From an uncultured Selenomonadales bacterium (GTDB taxonomy: Bacteria > Bacillota > Negativicutes > Selenomonadales > Selenomonadaceae), in contig CAMKFB010000001.1 of NCBI GenBank assembly GCA_946411735.1, positions 62,001-126,000 on the forward strand: DNA of 64,000 nt, written 5' to 3'. Shown one piece after another: positions 54,897-63,332 of the stretch; positions within the stretch are counted from its first letter, which is position 1, and the number at the start of each line of letters is the position of its first letter. Below the pieces are notes generated by a model. It did no database searches, had not been told where the DNA came from, and was given only the letters and a program-made list of their open reading frames with translations. The position numbers and the translations under genes are program-made.

Positions 54897-54942
54897 TTGA
54901 TATAAAGAGACTCCTGTTGTATAATCGCAGCAGGAGTTTTTT
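54897..54942 (+). promoter_or_regulatory. Nested terminator-promoter behind groEL
   Basis: TTGATA (54897-54902), 17-base spacer, TATAAT (54920-54925). Left arm ACTCCTGTTG (54910-54919) lies in the spacer and pairs with CAGCAGGAGT (54928-54937), followed by six T, so the -10 hexamer begins exactly at the loop. The structure should end groEL transcripts and start a new one. Confidence 0.75.
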
Positions 54943-54965
54943 GTTGGAGGCGATTTTTCAAGGCG

Positions 54966-55268
54966 ATGGTCAAAGATTATCTGCACAACAGTTTCAAGCA
55001 CGGCATTGAGGCGGGCGAGTTGCAATTCGGCGTGGGCATGGAGACGACTTCGCCGGACGTGGCGGAGGTACTTGCCACGACCCCGGGCATGGGCGGCGTT
55101 TTTCTCGGACCGATCGATTTGGCGGTCGACATGGGCTACGGGCTCAACATCTTCCATCCCGACGTTGATCTCGGAGTCAGCTTCCCGGCGGTCGGCGGCG
55201 ACACCGGCTTTTTGGTCGAGGCGGCGGATCGGACGCTGAGCACCTACAAGAAAGCCGTCGGCAAATAA
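54966..55268 (+). CDS. Shrunken HpcH/HpaI aldolase relic
   Basis: 100 residues, against about 250 for the family. Three stretches of HpaI-type aldolases follow one another with the parts between them missing: an N-terminal block (HNSFKHGIEAGELQFGVGM, SPDVAEVLA), a metal-site-region block (GGVFLGPIDLAVDMGY) and a C-terminal block (GVSFPAVGGDTGFLVEAADR). The frame stays open through both joints. Most of the TIM barrel, including the catalytic His region, is absent, so aldolase activity is not expected. GGAGGCG lies 12 bases upstream of the ATG. It could be a decaying gene kept open by chance or a small protein with a new role. Confidence 0.6.
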   Translation: MVKDYLHNSFKHGIEAGELQFGVGMETTSPDVAEVLATTPGMGGVFLGPIDLAVDMGYGLNIFHPDVDLGVSFPAVGGDTGFLVEAADRTLSTYKKAVGK

Positions 55269-55286
55269 TTTTTTGGAGGTAACCTG

Positions 55287-55847
55287 ATGAAGAATGTGTT
55301 GATCGTGTCGGGGCATCCCGACTTGAAAATTTCGGTGTCGAACAAAACGATTCTGGACGAGTTGGAGGCGCGGCTGCCGCAAGCTGAAATTCGCAAGCTC
55401 GACGAGCTCTATCCGACGTATCAATTCGATATCGAGGCGGAGCATGCGGCGCTCGAGAAGGCTGACATTGTTATCTTCCAATATCCGATGCATTGGTACA
55501 GCGTGCCGGGGCTGATGAAGCTCTACATCGACAAGGTGATGGCGCACGGTTGGGCGTACGGGTCGAAGGGCAAGGCGCTCGCGGGCAAAGCGCTGATCGT
55601 TTCGTTGACGACGGGCGCTCCGGCGGCGGCGTATTCGGATCACGGGATCATGGAGCATTCGGTTGAGGAGTTCGGATATTTCCTCGAGAAGTTTGCGGTT
55701 TTGTGCAAGATGAATTTCAAAAAGATGTTTTACAGCTGCGGCATGCTCTACGTCCCGGGCGTTACGACCGACGAGCAGAAGTTTGCGCTCATCGACAAGG
55801 CGCGCAAGCAAGCGGCGGATCTCGTCGAATACGTCAAAACTTTGTAA
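55287..55847 (+). CDS. NAD(P)H-dependent FMN oxidoreductase (flavodoxin-like fold, NQO/KefF type)
   Basis: 186 residues. VLIVSGHPDLKISVSNKTIL at the start binds the FMN phosphate; FQYPMHWYSVPGLMKLYIDK is the family signature; VSLTTGAPAAAY is the flavin-ring loop. These enzymes reduce quinones or related electrophiles by two electrons. GGAGGT precedes the ATG. It follows the aldolase relic by 18 bases. Confidence 0.88.
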   Translation: MKNVLIVSGHPDLKISVSNKTILDELEARLPQAEIRKLDELYPTYQFDIEAEHAALEKADIVIFQYPMHWYSVPGLMKLYIDKVMAHGWAYGSKGKALAGKALIVSLTTGAPAAAYSDHGIMEHSVEEFGYFLEKFAVLCKMNFKKMFYSCGMLYVPGVTTDEQKFALIDKARKQAADLVEYVKTL

Positions 55848-55870
55848 TCGATCGTGATGAGCGATTAGGA

Positions 55871-55919
55871 TTGCGCAAAAAGACCTCCCGTTGTAGAATT
55901 GCTCGACGGGAGGTTTTTT
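55871..55919 (+). promoter_or_regulatory. Nested terminator-promoter-Shine-Dalgarno element before the ybaK-like gene
   Basis: TTGCGC (55871-55876), 17-base spacer, TAGAAT (55894-55899). Left arm ACCTCCCGTTG (55883-55893) pairs with CGACGGGAGGT (55904-55914), 11 bp with one G-U, then six T. The -10 starts the loop, and GGGAGG of the right arm is the ribosome binding site of the TTG at 55922. Confidence 0.78.
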
Positions 55920-55921
55920 GA

Positions 55922-56434
55922 TTGAAAAAAACACATAAGACGAACGCCGCGCGGATTCTCGATCGGCTGTCGATCGCCTACGAGATCAAGACTTATGAGG
56001 TCGACGAAAGCGATCTGTCGGCGGAGCATGTCGCGGTGACGGCGGGGCTGGACATCAAAACGATATTTAAGACTCTGGTCGGGCGGGGCGATCGGACGGG
56101 GATCATCATGGCGGTGATCAACGGCGCCGACGAGCTTGATCTCAAAGCGTTGGCTCGAGCGTCGGGAAATAAATCGGTCGAGATGATCGCGCTCAAAGAA
56201 CTGCTTCCGACGACGGGCTATGTCAGAGGCGGCTGCAGTCCGCTCGGCGCAAAAAAAAATTTCCCCGTGTACGTCGATCGGAAGGCGACCACGCTCGAGA
56301 AAATCTCAATCAGCGCGGGCATGCGCGGGCAACAACTCATCCTTGCGCCCGCCGATCTCATCAGAGCCGCCAACGCTGTCGTCGCCGATATAATTACCGA
56401 GCGATGCGTTGAGCAGAATCAGCCAACGCTTTGA
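55922..56434 (+). CDS. ybaK: YbaK/EbsC-type aminoacyl-tRNA deacylase
   Basis: 170 residues from TTG at 55922. Family that hydrolyses Cys-tRNA-Pro formed by prolyl-tRNA synthetase. TNAARILDRLSIAYEIKTYE at the start, KTLVGRGDRTGIIMAVI, the conserved Lys-containing segment SGNKSVEMIALKEL, GYVRGGCSPLGAKK and the C-terminal ISAGMRGQQLILAPADLI match well. Its last 41 bases overlap the convergent DUF1566-like gene. Transcription should start inside the terminator-like element upstream. Confidence 0.93.
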   Translation: MKKTHKTNAARILDRLSIAYEIKTYEVDESDLSAEHVAVTAGLDIKTIFKTLVGRGDRTGIIMAVINGADELDLKALARASGNKSVEMIALKELLPTTGYVRGGCSPLGAKKNFPVYVDRKATTLEKISISAGMRGQQLILAPADLIRAANAVVADIITERCVEQNQPTL

Positions 56435-57770
56435 ATTGAGCGATCTGATCCTCGAGGTCGGTGATATACGCCAGCAGATCGGTTTTTTGGAAAAAGCTGA
56501 TTGGCGACGGAACAGGTCGTCTGATGGTAGGATACAGCGGCGGATCATACAAGCGACGATACAATTCGCCGATCTCATAATCATCGAAGATCGGATCAAG
56601 TTGGTTGTCGATGAAAATGTCCAACGTCGACTTCGGAGTGCTCGGTACATATGCGTGACTGCAAGGGATCACGAACGCATCCTCATTGCTGACGGCACCG
56701 TCGGTCTGATCCAAATCAATGCAGCCCGATTGCGTGCACCAGTGGCGCTTCCATCTGATCCTCCGACTTCCGCGGAGGAGAGGAAAGGTTCCATCCTCAA
56801 CCAACGTCAAAATCTCCTCGACGGTCGGCAACGTCCAATCCAGACAGTTTCCTAACCAGTGCGCATTCTTCATATCCAGCATTTCTTTGACTTCGGCATA
56901 GTTGTCGGCAGAGGAATACGGAACCTTATTGCTGTTCTTGCCGTACGGAAAAGATTTGAGGTCGATCCAAAGCAGGTTTGTATTTCTATCGAAGATCACA
57001 GTCCGCGTATTATTGAATTGGAACCAACGTTGGTGTTTTATCGCGTCGAGAATTCTGTCTTTGTTGGCGGCGATGAGCGCGAGATGCTTCTTCAACTTGT
57101 CATGCCGACGGATCAAATCGTCATCGATTTCGTACTTGTCAAGGCTCGGACGGTATTCGGGTTCGGCAATCTCGACAGGCATCGAATTAACCGGTTTGCC
57201 GGGAACAAGCGACGGAGGGGAAGCCGTCGGGGGATTATACATGCGACGGTAAAGGTTGTTAATCTCGTAATCATCGAAGATGGGATCGAGCTGATTGTCG
57301 ATAAAAATATCCAGCGTCGACTTCGGAGCGCTCGGCACATACGCGTGACTGCACGGGATCGCAAACGCATCGTCTTTACTGACGGCACCGTCGGTCTGCT
57401 CCAAATCGATGCAGCCCGATTGCGTGCACCAGTTGTTCTTCCATCTGATCCGTCGACTCTCGCCCTTGAGGAGCGGAAATGTTTTATCGTCGACCAATTT
57501 CAGAAGCTCGTCGACGGTCGGCAGACTCCAATCCAAACAGTTGCCGAACCAGTGCGCATTCTTTACGCGTAACATTTTTTTGACTTCGGCGTAATTCTCG
57601 GCGGCAGAATAAGGCATCGTATTGGCGTTCTTGCCGTAGGGGAATGTCGAGGAATCCGCCCACAGCAGATTAGTATCGCGGTCGAAGATCACGTTCTTCT
57701 TATTCTTGAATCGAAACCAACGCTGTCGTCCGATCGCCTCGAGAATTTTCTTGTTGTCGTCGATGGTCAT
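56394..57770 (-). CDS. Cytoplasmic protein with two tandem Lcl/DUF1566-like repeats
   Basis: 458 residues from ATG at 57770 (GGAGGAG upstream). Two copies of a unit of about 180 residues (about 10-190 and 250-430) separated by a Pro-rich linker and a charged helix. Each unit shows VIFDR-x-TNLLW, FPYGKN, NAHW-x-GNCLDW, LPTV-x-E, RRIRWK, WCTQSGCIDL, QTDGAVS, IPCSHAYVPS and KSTLDIFIDNQLDPIFDDYE. The W, LPT and late repeat pattern is that of DUF1566 (Legionella collagen-like protein C-terminal type), a lectin-like fold. Each unit has three Cys. There is no signal peptide and the C-terminus is a short coiled coil. Function unknown. Divergent from pyrK; overlaps the ybaK-like gene by 41 bases. Confidence 0.78.
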   Translation of the reverse strand: MTIDDNKKILEAIGRQRWFRFKNKKNVIFDRDTNLLWADSSTFPYGKNANTMPYSAAENYAEVKKMLRVKNAHWFGNCLDWSLPTVDELLKLVDDKTFPLLKGESRRIRWKNNWCTQSGCIDLEQTDGAVSKDDAFAIPCSHAYVPSAPKSTLDIFIDNQLDPIFDDYEINNLYRRMYNPPTASPPSLVPGKPVNSMPVEIAEPEYRPSLDKYEIDDDLIRRHDKLKKHLALIAANKDRILDAIKHQRWFQFNNTRTVIFDRNTNLLWIDLKSFPYGKNSNKVPYSSADNYAEVKEMLDMKNAHWLGNCLDWTLPTVEEILTLVEDGTFPLLRGSRRIRWKRHWCTQSGCIDLDQTDGAVSNEDAFVIPCSHAYVPSTPKSTLDIFIDNQLDPIFDDYEIGELYRRLYDPPLYPTIRRPVPSPISFFQKTDLLAYITDLEDQIAQFKALADSAQRIAR

Positions 57771-57894
57771 TGAATCACTCCTCCGATTGATGATGTTGAA
57801 ACTTTCGACGGCGCCGCGCATTTTCCTGCCGCCATTGACATTGCCGCCGTCAACCTTTAACATATCATCACCGGCAAGATTGGGAGGCGTTGCG

Positions 57895-58644
57895 ATGAAA
57901 AAAATTTTTGAGGCACACATCATATCAAACGAGTGCGCTGTCGATGACGTTTATAAACTGACGGTCGGGTTCGACGGTCGTCTCGAGGCTCGACCGGGGC
58001 AATTCGTCCAGTTGAGATTGCCCTCGAATGAATTTACTTTGCGCCGTCCGCTCGGGATCGCCGCTCTCGACGGCGTTCGATTGACGATGTTCTATCGGCT
58101 CATCGGGCGCGGCACGAAATTTCTTGCGACCGTCGGCAGCGGCACGAAGATCGATCTGATCGCCCCGCTCGGCAACGGTTTCAATGTGAGCGACGGCGAA
58201 AAAATTTTATTGGTCGGCGGCGGAGTCGGACTGGCGCCGTTGCTTTTCTCCGCGCGGAGCTTCAACGATGTCGATGTGCTGATCGGAGGCAAAACGGCGT
58301 CGGAAGCGGAGCTTTGGAGTCGGGAGTTTAACGGCGCGGTCGATGAAATGTTCATCACTACCGACGACGGCTCGGCAGGAGTCAAGGGCTTCGTGAGTGA
58401 TCTCCTGCCCGAGGTGCTCTCGAAAAAAAATTACGACGCGGTACTCGTGTGCGGTCCGCCGATCATGATGAAGAATGTCGCCGCGCTCGTGCTCGAAAAG
58501 AATATTCGTTGCGAAGTGTCGATGGAAGGGCGAATGGCGTGCGGATTGGGCGCGTGTCTGTCGTGCTCGCTCGAGACCGTCGACGGTCGCCGCAAGGTTT
58601 GTAAGGACGGACCGATCTTTGACGCTCGAAAAATTATTTGGTAG
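57895..58644 (+). CDS. pyrK: Dihydroorotate dehydrogenase electron-transfer subunit
   Basis: 249 residues from ATG at 57895 (GGGAGG upstream). It carries electrons from PyrD to NAD using FAD and a [2Fe-2S] cluster. FAD domain with LRRPLGIAA, nucleotide domain with LLVGGGVGLAPLLF, and the cluster ligands in CGLGACLSCSLE plus a final Cys in RKVCKDGPIF. pyrD follows, but a toxin-antitoxin pair lies between the two. Confidence 0.95.
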   Translation: MKKIFEAHIISNECAVDDVYKLTVGFDGRLEARPGQFVQLRLPSNEFTLRRPLGIAALDGVRLTMFYRLIGRGTKFLATVGSGTKIDLIAPLGNGFNVSDGEKILLVGGGVGLAPLLFSARSFNDVDVLIGGKTASEAELWSREFNGAVDEMFITTDDGSAGVKGFVSDLLPEVLSKKNYDAVLVCGPPIMMKNVAALVLEKNIRCEVSMEGRMACGLGACLSCSLETVDGRRKVCKDGPIFDARKIIW

Positions 58645-58656
58645 GAGGGGTCAATC

Positions 58657-58851
58657 GTGGTTACAGGCGAATTTGACGTGGAGATTTTGAGGGATCTCAT
58701 CAACGAAGGTTACGAAGGGCAGGAGCTTCTTGAAAAGTTCGTTGCCGTCCGCGCGGAAGTGCCCGACGCTCTCGAAAAAATGTTTGCCGATTTGATCGAG
58801 AAGTACAAAGGACAAACGTACACCATGGAGGATGTGTTCGACGATGAATGA
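58657..58851 (+). CDS. Small acidic antitoxin-like protein
   Basis: 64 residues from GTG at 58657 (GTAGGAGGGG upstream). Acidic and mostly helical, with no clear DNA-binding domain; FDVEILRDLINEGYEGQELL at the start and [13 protein letters not shown] at the end, the latter a probable toxin-wrapping tail. The end overlaps the toxin start by 8 bases, the usual type II order. Placed between pyrK and pyrD. Confidence 0.75.
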   Translation: MVTGEFDVEILRDLINEGYEGQELLEKFVAVRAEVPDALEKMFADLIEKYKGQTYTMEDVFDDE

Positions 58852-59146
58852 AATTAAATTGATGCCACCGGTCGAACGATACATAAAAAAACTCAAGGAC
58901 AAAAAACTCGTCCAACGGTTTCGCGAGGAGATCGAAATGATTAGAGACAATCCTGAGATCGGGCAGGTGAAGAGGGGAGATCTGAACGGCGTCTATGTTC
59001 GTGGTTTTCGCTATCAGAGAGTTGAATATCGCATCGCGTATCGCATTAGAGTTGAAGCCGACGGTTCGCTGACCATCGTCATAATGATCGGTGTTCATGA
59101 AAACTTTTATGAGGAGCTGAAAAATTATATCCGTGGACAAAAATAA
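58844..59146 (+). CDS. RelE/ParE-superfamily toxin
   Basis: 100 residues from ATG at 58844. Basic, with the compact RelE/ParE pattern: two N-terminal helices ([20 protein letters not shown]), then strands [26 protein letters not shown] and [17 protein letters not shown]. Family members cut mRNA in the ribosome or inhibit gyrase; which applies cannot be told. The stop lies inside the first codons of pyrD (14-base overlap), so toxin and PyrD synthesis are tied. Confidence 0.85.
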   Translation: MNEIKLMPPVERYIKKLKDKKLVQRFREEIEMIRDNPEIGQVKRGDLNGVYVRGFRYQRVEYRIAYRIRVEADGSLTIVIMIGVHENFYEELKNYIRGQK

Positions 59147-60053
59147 TATTCTTTCGACGGAACTGTGCGGGATCAAAATGCCTTCGCCGATCCTCGCCGC
59201 CTCCGGCACGTTCGGTTTCGGCGAAGAATTTGCGGACTTCGTCGACCTTAAGCGGCTCGGCGCCGTCACCGTCAAATGCATCACCCCCAACCCCCGACGC
59301 GGCAATCGTGGCGTCCGCATCGCCGAAACGCCATCGGGCATGCTTAACGCCATCGGGCTCGAAAATCCCGGCGTCGAGACTTTTCTCAATCACATCCTCC
59401 CGCGCATCGCTCGACAGAATTTCAACATCATCGTCAACATCAGCGGCTCGAGCGTCGAGGAGTTTGCGCAAGTCGCCGCCGCGCTCGACGTCAACGGCAT
59501 CTCCGCGCTCGAGCTCAACATTTCTTGTCCGAACGTCAAAGACGGCGGCATCATCTTCGGCACCGATCCGAAAGCCGCCGCTGCCGTCACCGCCGCCGCA
59601 AAGCGCGCCACGTCAAAGCCGGTGATCGTCAAGCTCTCGCCCAATGTCACCGATATTACTCTGATCGCGCGCGCCGTGGTCGACGCCGGCGCCGATGCCC
59701 TTTCGTTGATCAACACGCTGATGGGCATGCAGATCGACGTCAACACTTGGCAGCCCACGCTCGGCAACATCACCGGCGGACTCAGCGGCGCCGCCGTCAA
59801 GCCCGTCGCCGTGCGCATGGTTTGGCAGGTCGCTCAAGCCGTCGACGTGCCGATTATCGGCATGGGCGGGATTCGCTCGGTCGAGGACGCCGTTGAATTT
59901 TTCCTCGCCGGCGCCGACGCCGTTGCGATCGGAACCGCCAACTTCGCCGATCCGTCGATCACAATGAAAATCGCCGACGGGCTCGAGCGCTACCTTCAAT
60001 CGCGCGGGCTGAAAAATGTCTCTGAACTTGTCGGCAAAGTGAGGATCGAATGA
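59133..60053 (+). CDS. pyrD: Dihydroorotate dehydrogenase, class 1B
   Basis: 306 residues from GTG at 59133. Oxidises dihydroorotate to orotate with FMN, passing electrons to Pyr[49 protein letters not shown] with the catalytic Cys, [10 protein letters not shown] and [19 protein letters not shown] are typical. GAGGAG lies 16 bases upstream, further than usual because of the inserted toxin gene. Its stop overlaps the next gene (ATGA). Confidence 0.96.
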   Translation: MDKNNILSTELCGIKMPSPILAASGTFGFGEEFADFVDLKRLGAVTVKCITPNPRRGNRGVRIAETPSGMLNAIGLENPGVETFLNHILPRIARQNFNIIVNISGSSVEEFAQVAAALDVNGISALELNISCPNVKDGGIIFGTDPKAAAAVTAAAKRATSKPVIVKLSPNVTDITLIARAVVDAGADALSLINTLMGMQIDVNTWQPTLGNITGGLSGAAVKPVAVRMVWQVAQAVDVPIIGMGGIRSVEDAVEFFLAGADAVAIGTANFADPSITMKIADGLERYLQSRGLKNVSELVGKVRIE

Positions 60054-60481
60054 TGAACGCTTGGAAAAAATATGCCGCGTCGCTCGACGAATATGAGTCG
60101 ATGCGCGACGATATGATTGCGAACGCCGAAAGCGCCGCCGTGCCCGACGCGCTGATGATGAAGCTCGAGGTCGGTTTCGAGGAGGCGGTCGTCAACGTAA
60201 TAAATTACTCCGGCTCCGAAAATATTTGGATCAAAACCGCCGCCGACAATGATTTTTTTATGATCGAGTTGATCGACCGCGGCGCGCCGTTCAATCCGCT
60301 TTTGGTCAACGATCCGCGCGCCTTCGACGATTCTCCGATCGAGGATCGCGAGCCGGGCGGCTTCGGCATTTTTTTAATCCGCGAGACTTTTGACAAGCTC
60401 GAGTATGCGTTCGAGGACTTTGACGGTCAGCCCTCAAATCACCTGTCGCTCTCGTTGAGACTCGACCGCGATGAAAGTTAA
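60050..60481 (+). CDS. RsbW-like anti-sigma factor/serine kinase
   Basis: 143 residues. GHKL ATPase fold: N-box in [16 protein letters not shown]1 box in [11 protein letters not shown]2 box in [13 protein letters not shown]. Such kinases bind a sigma factor or other partner and phosphorylate an RsbV-like antagonist. ATGA overlap with pyrD and 11-base overlap with the phosphatase gene downstream. No sigma factor gene is visible here, so the target may lie elsewhere or be a different protein. Confidence 0.87.
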   Translation: MMNAWKKYAASLDEYESMRDDMIANAESAAVPDALMMKLEVGFEEAVVNVINYSGSENIWIKTAADNDFFMIELIDRGAPFNPLLVNDPRAFDDSPIEDREPGGFGIFLIRETFDKLEYAFEDFDGQPSNHLSLSLRLDRDES

Positions 60482-62612
60482 GCTCGACATTCGTCGGCGC
60501 CTGACGCTCGTCGTTCTTTCGACGGGGCTGATTGCCTTGATCGTGCTCGGCGGCGTGGCGTTTTACGGCATCAACGGCGTGCGCAATCTCGCGCTCAAAT
60601 CCGCAGAGGAGCTGGGCGTGCGCTCCGCGCTCAACAGCTCCACCACAATCGAGATGCAACAGAAGAAGGAGCTGAGTCTGCTCGCGGGCGATAAGGCGAC
60701 CGTCATCAACCAGCAACTGAGCACTCTGGCGCTCGAGGTCAAGAAAATCGCCGACCAGATGACTTACATTCAATCCAATCCGAATCTGTTCATACTGCAG
60801 GACGTTGAAGGGAGTGGCAGCGCCGGCGCGGCTTTTTACGTGCAGCGCTCCGCCGATGCCTTCTTCGGGCGCGCTCAGCTCGGCTTGACCGCCAATATTC
60901 GAGACTTTTTGATCCGCGCGGTCGAGACGAACGAAATGATGATTTCGATGAGCGTTGCCTCTCGACAGAAATTCACGCTCACCGCCGCAAAGCGTTCGAC
61001 GCAATCCGATAATCCGCCGATTTTTTTCGACGCGCTCAACGCCGATTGGTATCGACGGGCTGTCAAAGAGCGCACGCTGATTTTCACCGACGTCAAAGCC
61101 GACGGTAAGGCGCTCGAGATTTTTTGCGCCGCGCCGTATTTCGACGACGAAGGGGAATTGGCGGGCGTGGTGAGCGCGCGGGGTTCGCTCGAAAAAATTG
61201 CCGGCATCGTCACGGAGGTTACTTTGCGCGATGCGGGCTTTTGTTTTCTGCTCGATAATCGCGCGCGGGCGATCATCACTACCGATCGGAAAATGCCTTC
61301 CGACGAACAATCGGAGCTTGCCGCAGGAAGCAACGTCGACTTGCGCTCGAGCGACAACCTTGCGCTTGCCGATATTGCCTCGCAGATGGTTGACGGATTC
61401 AAAGGCATTCGCTCCGCGCGGATCGATGGCAAGACGTATCTGATAGCATACGCGCCGGTCGAGCGGACGGATTGGAGTTTTGCGGTGGCGTTCGACGAGT
61501 CGGAGGTACTCGATCCGATCGTCGAGAACGCGGAGCTGATCAAGTCGCTGACGCAAAAAAGCATCGCCGTGCTCGACGACCACATTCGGACGACGATGAT
61601 ATTTTTCGGCGCGTTCATCATCATTCAGCTGCTGGCGACGGCGTACGTTGGGCGGCGGCTGGCGGATCACTTCGTCGAGCCGATCGAACAATTGTCGGAC
61701 GGGGTGCGGGAGATATCGCGCGGTGCTCTCAACAGAAAGTTGTCAATCAAAACCGGCGACGAGATAGAAAGTCTGGCGATCACATTCAACGTGATGACGG
61801 ATCGGCTGCGGTCGTACGTCGAGAATCTGAAGAGGTCGACGGCGGAGCGCGAGCACATCGAGACGGAGCTGAGCGTGGCGTCGAACATACAGCAATCGAT
61901 GTTGCCGTGGGAGTTCGATCTGGGGCGGTCGGAGGTCGAGCTGAGCGCGTCGATGAAGGCGGCGAAGGAAGTGGGCGGCGATTTCTATGATTTTTATCTG
62001 CTTGAGGGCGATCGATTGATGATGACGATCGCGGACGTGAGCGGCAAAGGCGTGCCGGCGGCGCTGTTCATGGTGGTGTCGAAGACGGTGCTGAAAAATT
62101 TCGCGCTGACGACGAACGATTTGGCAGCGGCGGTGGAGCAGGCGAATTATCGGCTGTCGCAAAACAACGACGAGCTGATGTTCGTGACGGTGTTCGCGGC
62201 GGTATTGGAGCTTCGGACGGGGCGGCTGGTGTACGTCAACGCGGGGCATAATCCGCCGTTGGTGCGGCGCGCGGGGCGATTCGAGTATTTGAGGTCGGAG
62301 GAGGGCGTCGCGCTGGGCATCGACGAGGATCAAACTTTTCGACAGTCGAGCATCACGTTGGAGTCGGGCGATGCGATATTCCTGTACACGGACGGCGTGA
62401 CGGAAGCGATGAACTTTGACGGCGATCAGTATTCGGAGGGGCGGCTGCTCGCGCGGTTGAATGCGATCGACGATCGAGCGACGGCGGAGGAGATATTGAA
62501 GGCGGTCGGCGATGATGTGAAGGTGCACGTCGACGGGGCGGAGCAATCGGACGACATCACGATGTTGGCGGTGAAGTTCAATCCGCTTGACGGCGGCGCC
62601 GATAAAATGTAA
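60471..62612 (+). CDS. Membrane sensor PP2C/SpoIIE-type phosphatase (RsbU-like)
   Basis: 713 residues. TM1 about 13-36, a Cache-type extracytoplasmic sensor about 45-360, TM2 about 364-387, HAMP 390-442, a short coiled coil, then the SpoIIE phosphatase domain about 475-710: AKEVGGDFYDFYLL (about 497) and TIADVSGKGVPAALFM hold metal-binding Asp residues, and IFLYTDGVTEAMN and QSDDITMLAVKF the later ones. It should remove phosphate from the STAS protein encoded next when its ligand is bound. Confidence 0.92.
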   Translation: MKVKLDIRRRLTLVVLSTGLIALIVLGGVAFYGINGVRNLALKSAEELGVRSALNSSTTIEMQQKKELSLLAGDKATVINQQLSTLALEVKKIADQMTYIQSNPNLFILQDVEGSGSAGAAFYVQRSADAFFGRAQLGLTANIRDFLIRAVETNEMMISMSVASRQKFTLTAAKRSTQSDNPPIFFDALNADWYRRAVKERTLIFTDVKADGKALEIFCAAPYFDDEGELAGVVSARGSLEKIAGIVTEVTLRDAGFCFLLDNRARAIITTDRKMPSDEQSELAAGSNVDLRSSDNLALADIASQMVDGFKGIRSARIDGKTYLIAYAPVERTDWSFAVAFDESEVLDPIVENAELIKSLTQKSIAVLDDHIRTTMIFFGAFIIIQLLATAYVGRRLADHFVEPIEQLSDGVREISRGALNRKLSIKTGDEIESLAITFNVMTDRLRSYVENLKRSTAEREHIETELSVASNIQQSMLPWEFDLGRSEVELSASMKAAKEVGGDFYDFYLLEGDRLMMTIADVSGKGVPAALFMVVSKTVLKNFALTTNDLAAAVEQANYRLSQNNDELMFVTVFAAVLELRTGRLVYVNAGHNPPLVRRAGRFEYLRSEEGVALGIDEDQTFRQSSITLESGDAIFLYTDGVTEAMNFDGDQYSEGRLLARLNAIDDRATAEEILKAVGDDVKVHVDGAEQSDDITMLAVKFNPLDGGADKM

Positions 62613-62645
62613 GATTTTATGTCAGTATCGAAAGGAGAAGATATC

Positions 62646-62975
62646 ATGGAAATTATTAAAGAGGCGGACGGCTCGAATTTGACGGTGAAACTGGTCGGCA
62701 GGCTCGACGCGGCGACGGCAATGCAGCTCGACAAAGATTTCGCGACATCGCTCAAGGGCGTCAGCAATCTCGCGCTCGATCTGGCGCAACTGGACTACGT
62801 GGCGTCGGCGGGGCTGAGAATTTTGTTGAAGACGCAAAAGAAAATGGATCGGCAAGGGTCGATGGTGATCAAAAACGTGCAGGACTCGGTGCGCGAGGTG
62901 CTCGACATGACCGGCTTCTCGAATTTCCTCACGCTCGAGGAGAATGCAAAGAAGAAACTGCAAATCAATTTTTGA
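62646..62975 (+). CDS. STAS-domain anti-sigma factor antagonist (RsbV-like)
   Basis: 109 residues from ATG at 62646 (AAAGGAG upstream). GSNLTVKLVGRLDAATAMQL start and the phospho-acceptor region LDYVASAGLRILL, with Ser at the usual place. In the dephosphorylated state it should bind the RsbW-like kinase and release its target. Completes a kinase-phosphatase-antagonist set with the two genes upstream. Confidence 0.92.
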   Translation: MEIIKEADGSNLTVKLVGRLDAATAMQLDKDFATSLKGVSNLALDLAQLDYVASAGLRILLKTQKKMDRQGSMVIKNVQDSVREVLDMTGFSNFLTLEENAKKKLQINF

Positions 62976-62990
62976 TGGGAGGCTATCGCT

Positions 62991-63332
62991 TTGATTAACG
63001 CGTTGGAGTTTGAAGGGCTGCGGCTCCGCTCGAAAGTGCCGGTGCCGTTCGTCGAGGAGAATACGTTTTTGCCCGAGAAAGTTTTCGTCGAGGGCTATTT
63101 TCCGATCGGGACGGTCGTCACCTTCGACCACACCGTCTGTGCAAAAAAAATGAACGCCTTCGATGAGCAGGTCAACGATTACTGCCACGCGGCGGCGTTA
63201 CTCTATTCAAATAAACTGAACGGCGCCGAGTCCGACGAGGACGAGTACACCGTGATGTTTCACGTCGATTTGTCGGCGCTGTTTTTGATGTTCGATCCGA
63301 TCGACGACGACGGCAATCCGATCCGACTCTAA
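62991..63332 (+). CDS. Unknown protein downstream of the partner-switch genes
   Basis: 113 residues from TTG at 62991 (GGGAGG upstream). Acidic and soluble. Recognisable only as predicted beta-strand segments (KVFVEGYFPIGTVVTFDHTV, YTVMFHVDLSALFLMFDPID). No family recognised. It follows the STAS gene by 15 bases and so probably belongs to the same operon; its stop overlaps the end of the convergent radical-SAM gene by 4 bases. Confidence 0.65.
   Translation: MINALEFEGLRLRSKVPVPFVEENTFLPEKVFVEGYFPIGTVVTFDHTVCAKKMNAFDEQVNDYCHAAALLYSNKLNGAESDEDEYTVMFHVDLSALFLMFDPIDDDGNPIRL

Noticed and set aside
56394-57770. Variable protein of a diversity-generating retroelement
   Set aside because: The fold type would fit, but there is no reverse transcriptase or template repeat in the window, and the two units are simple duplicates.
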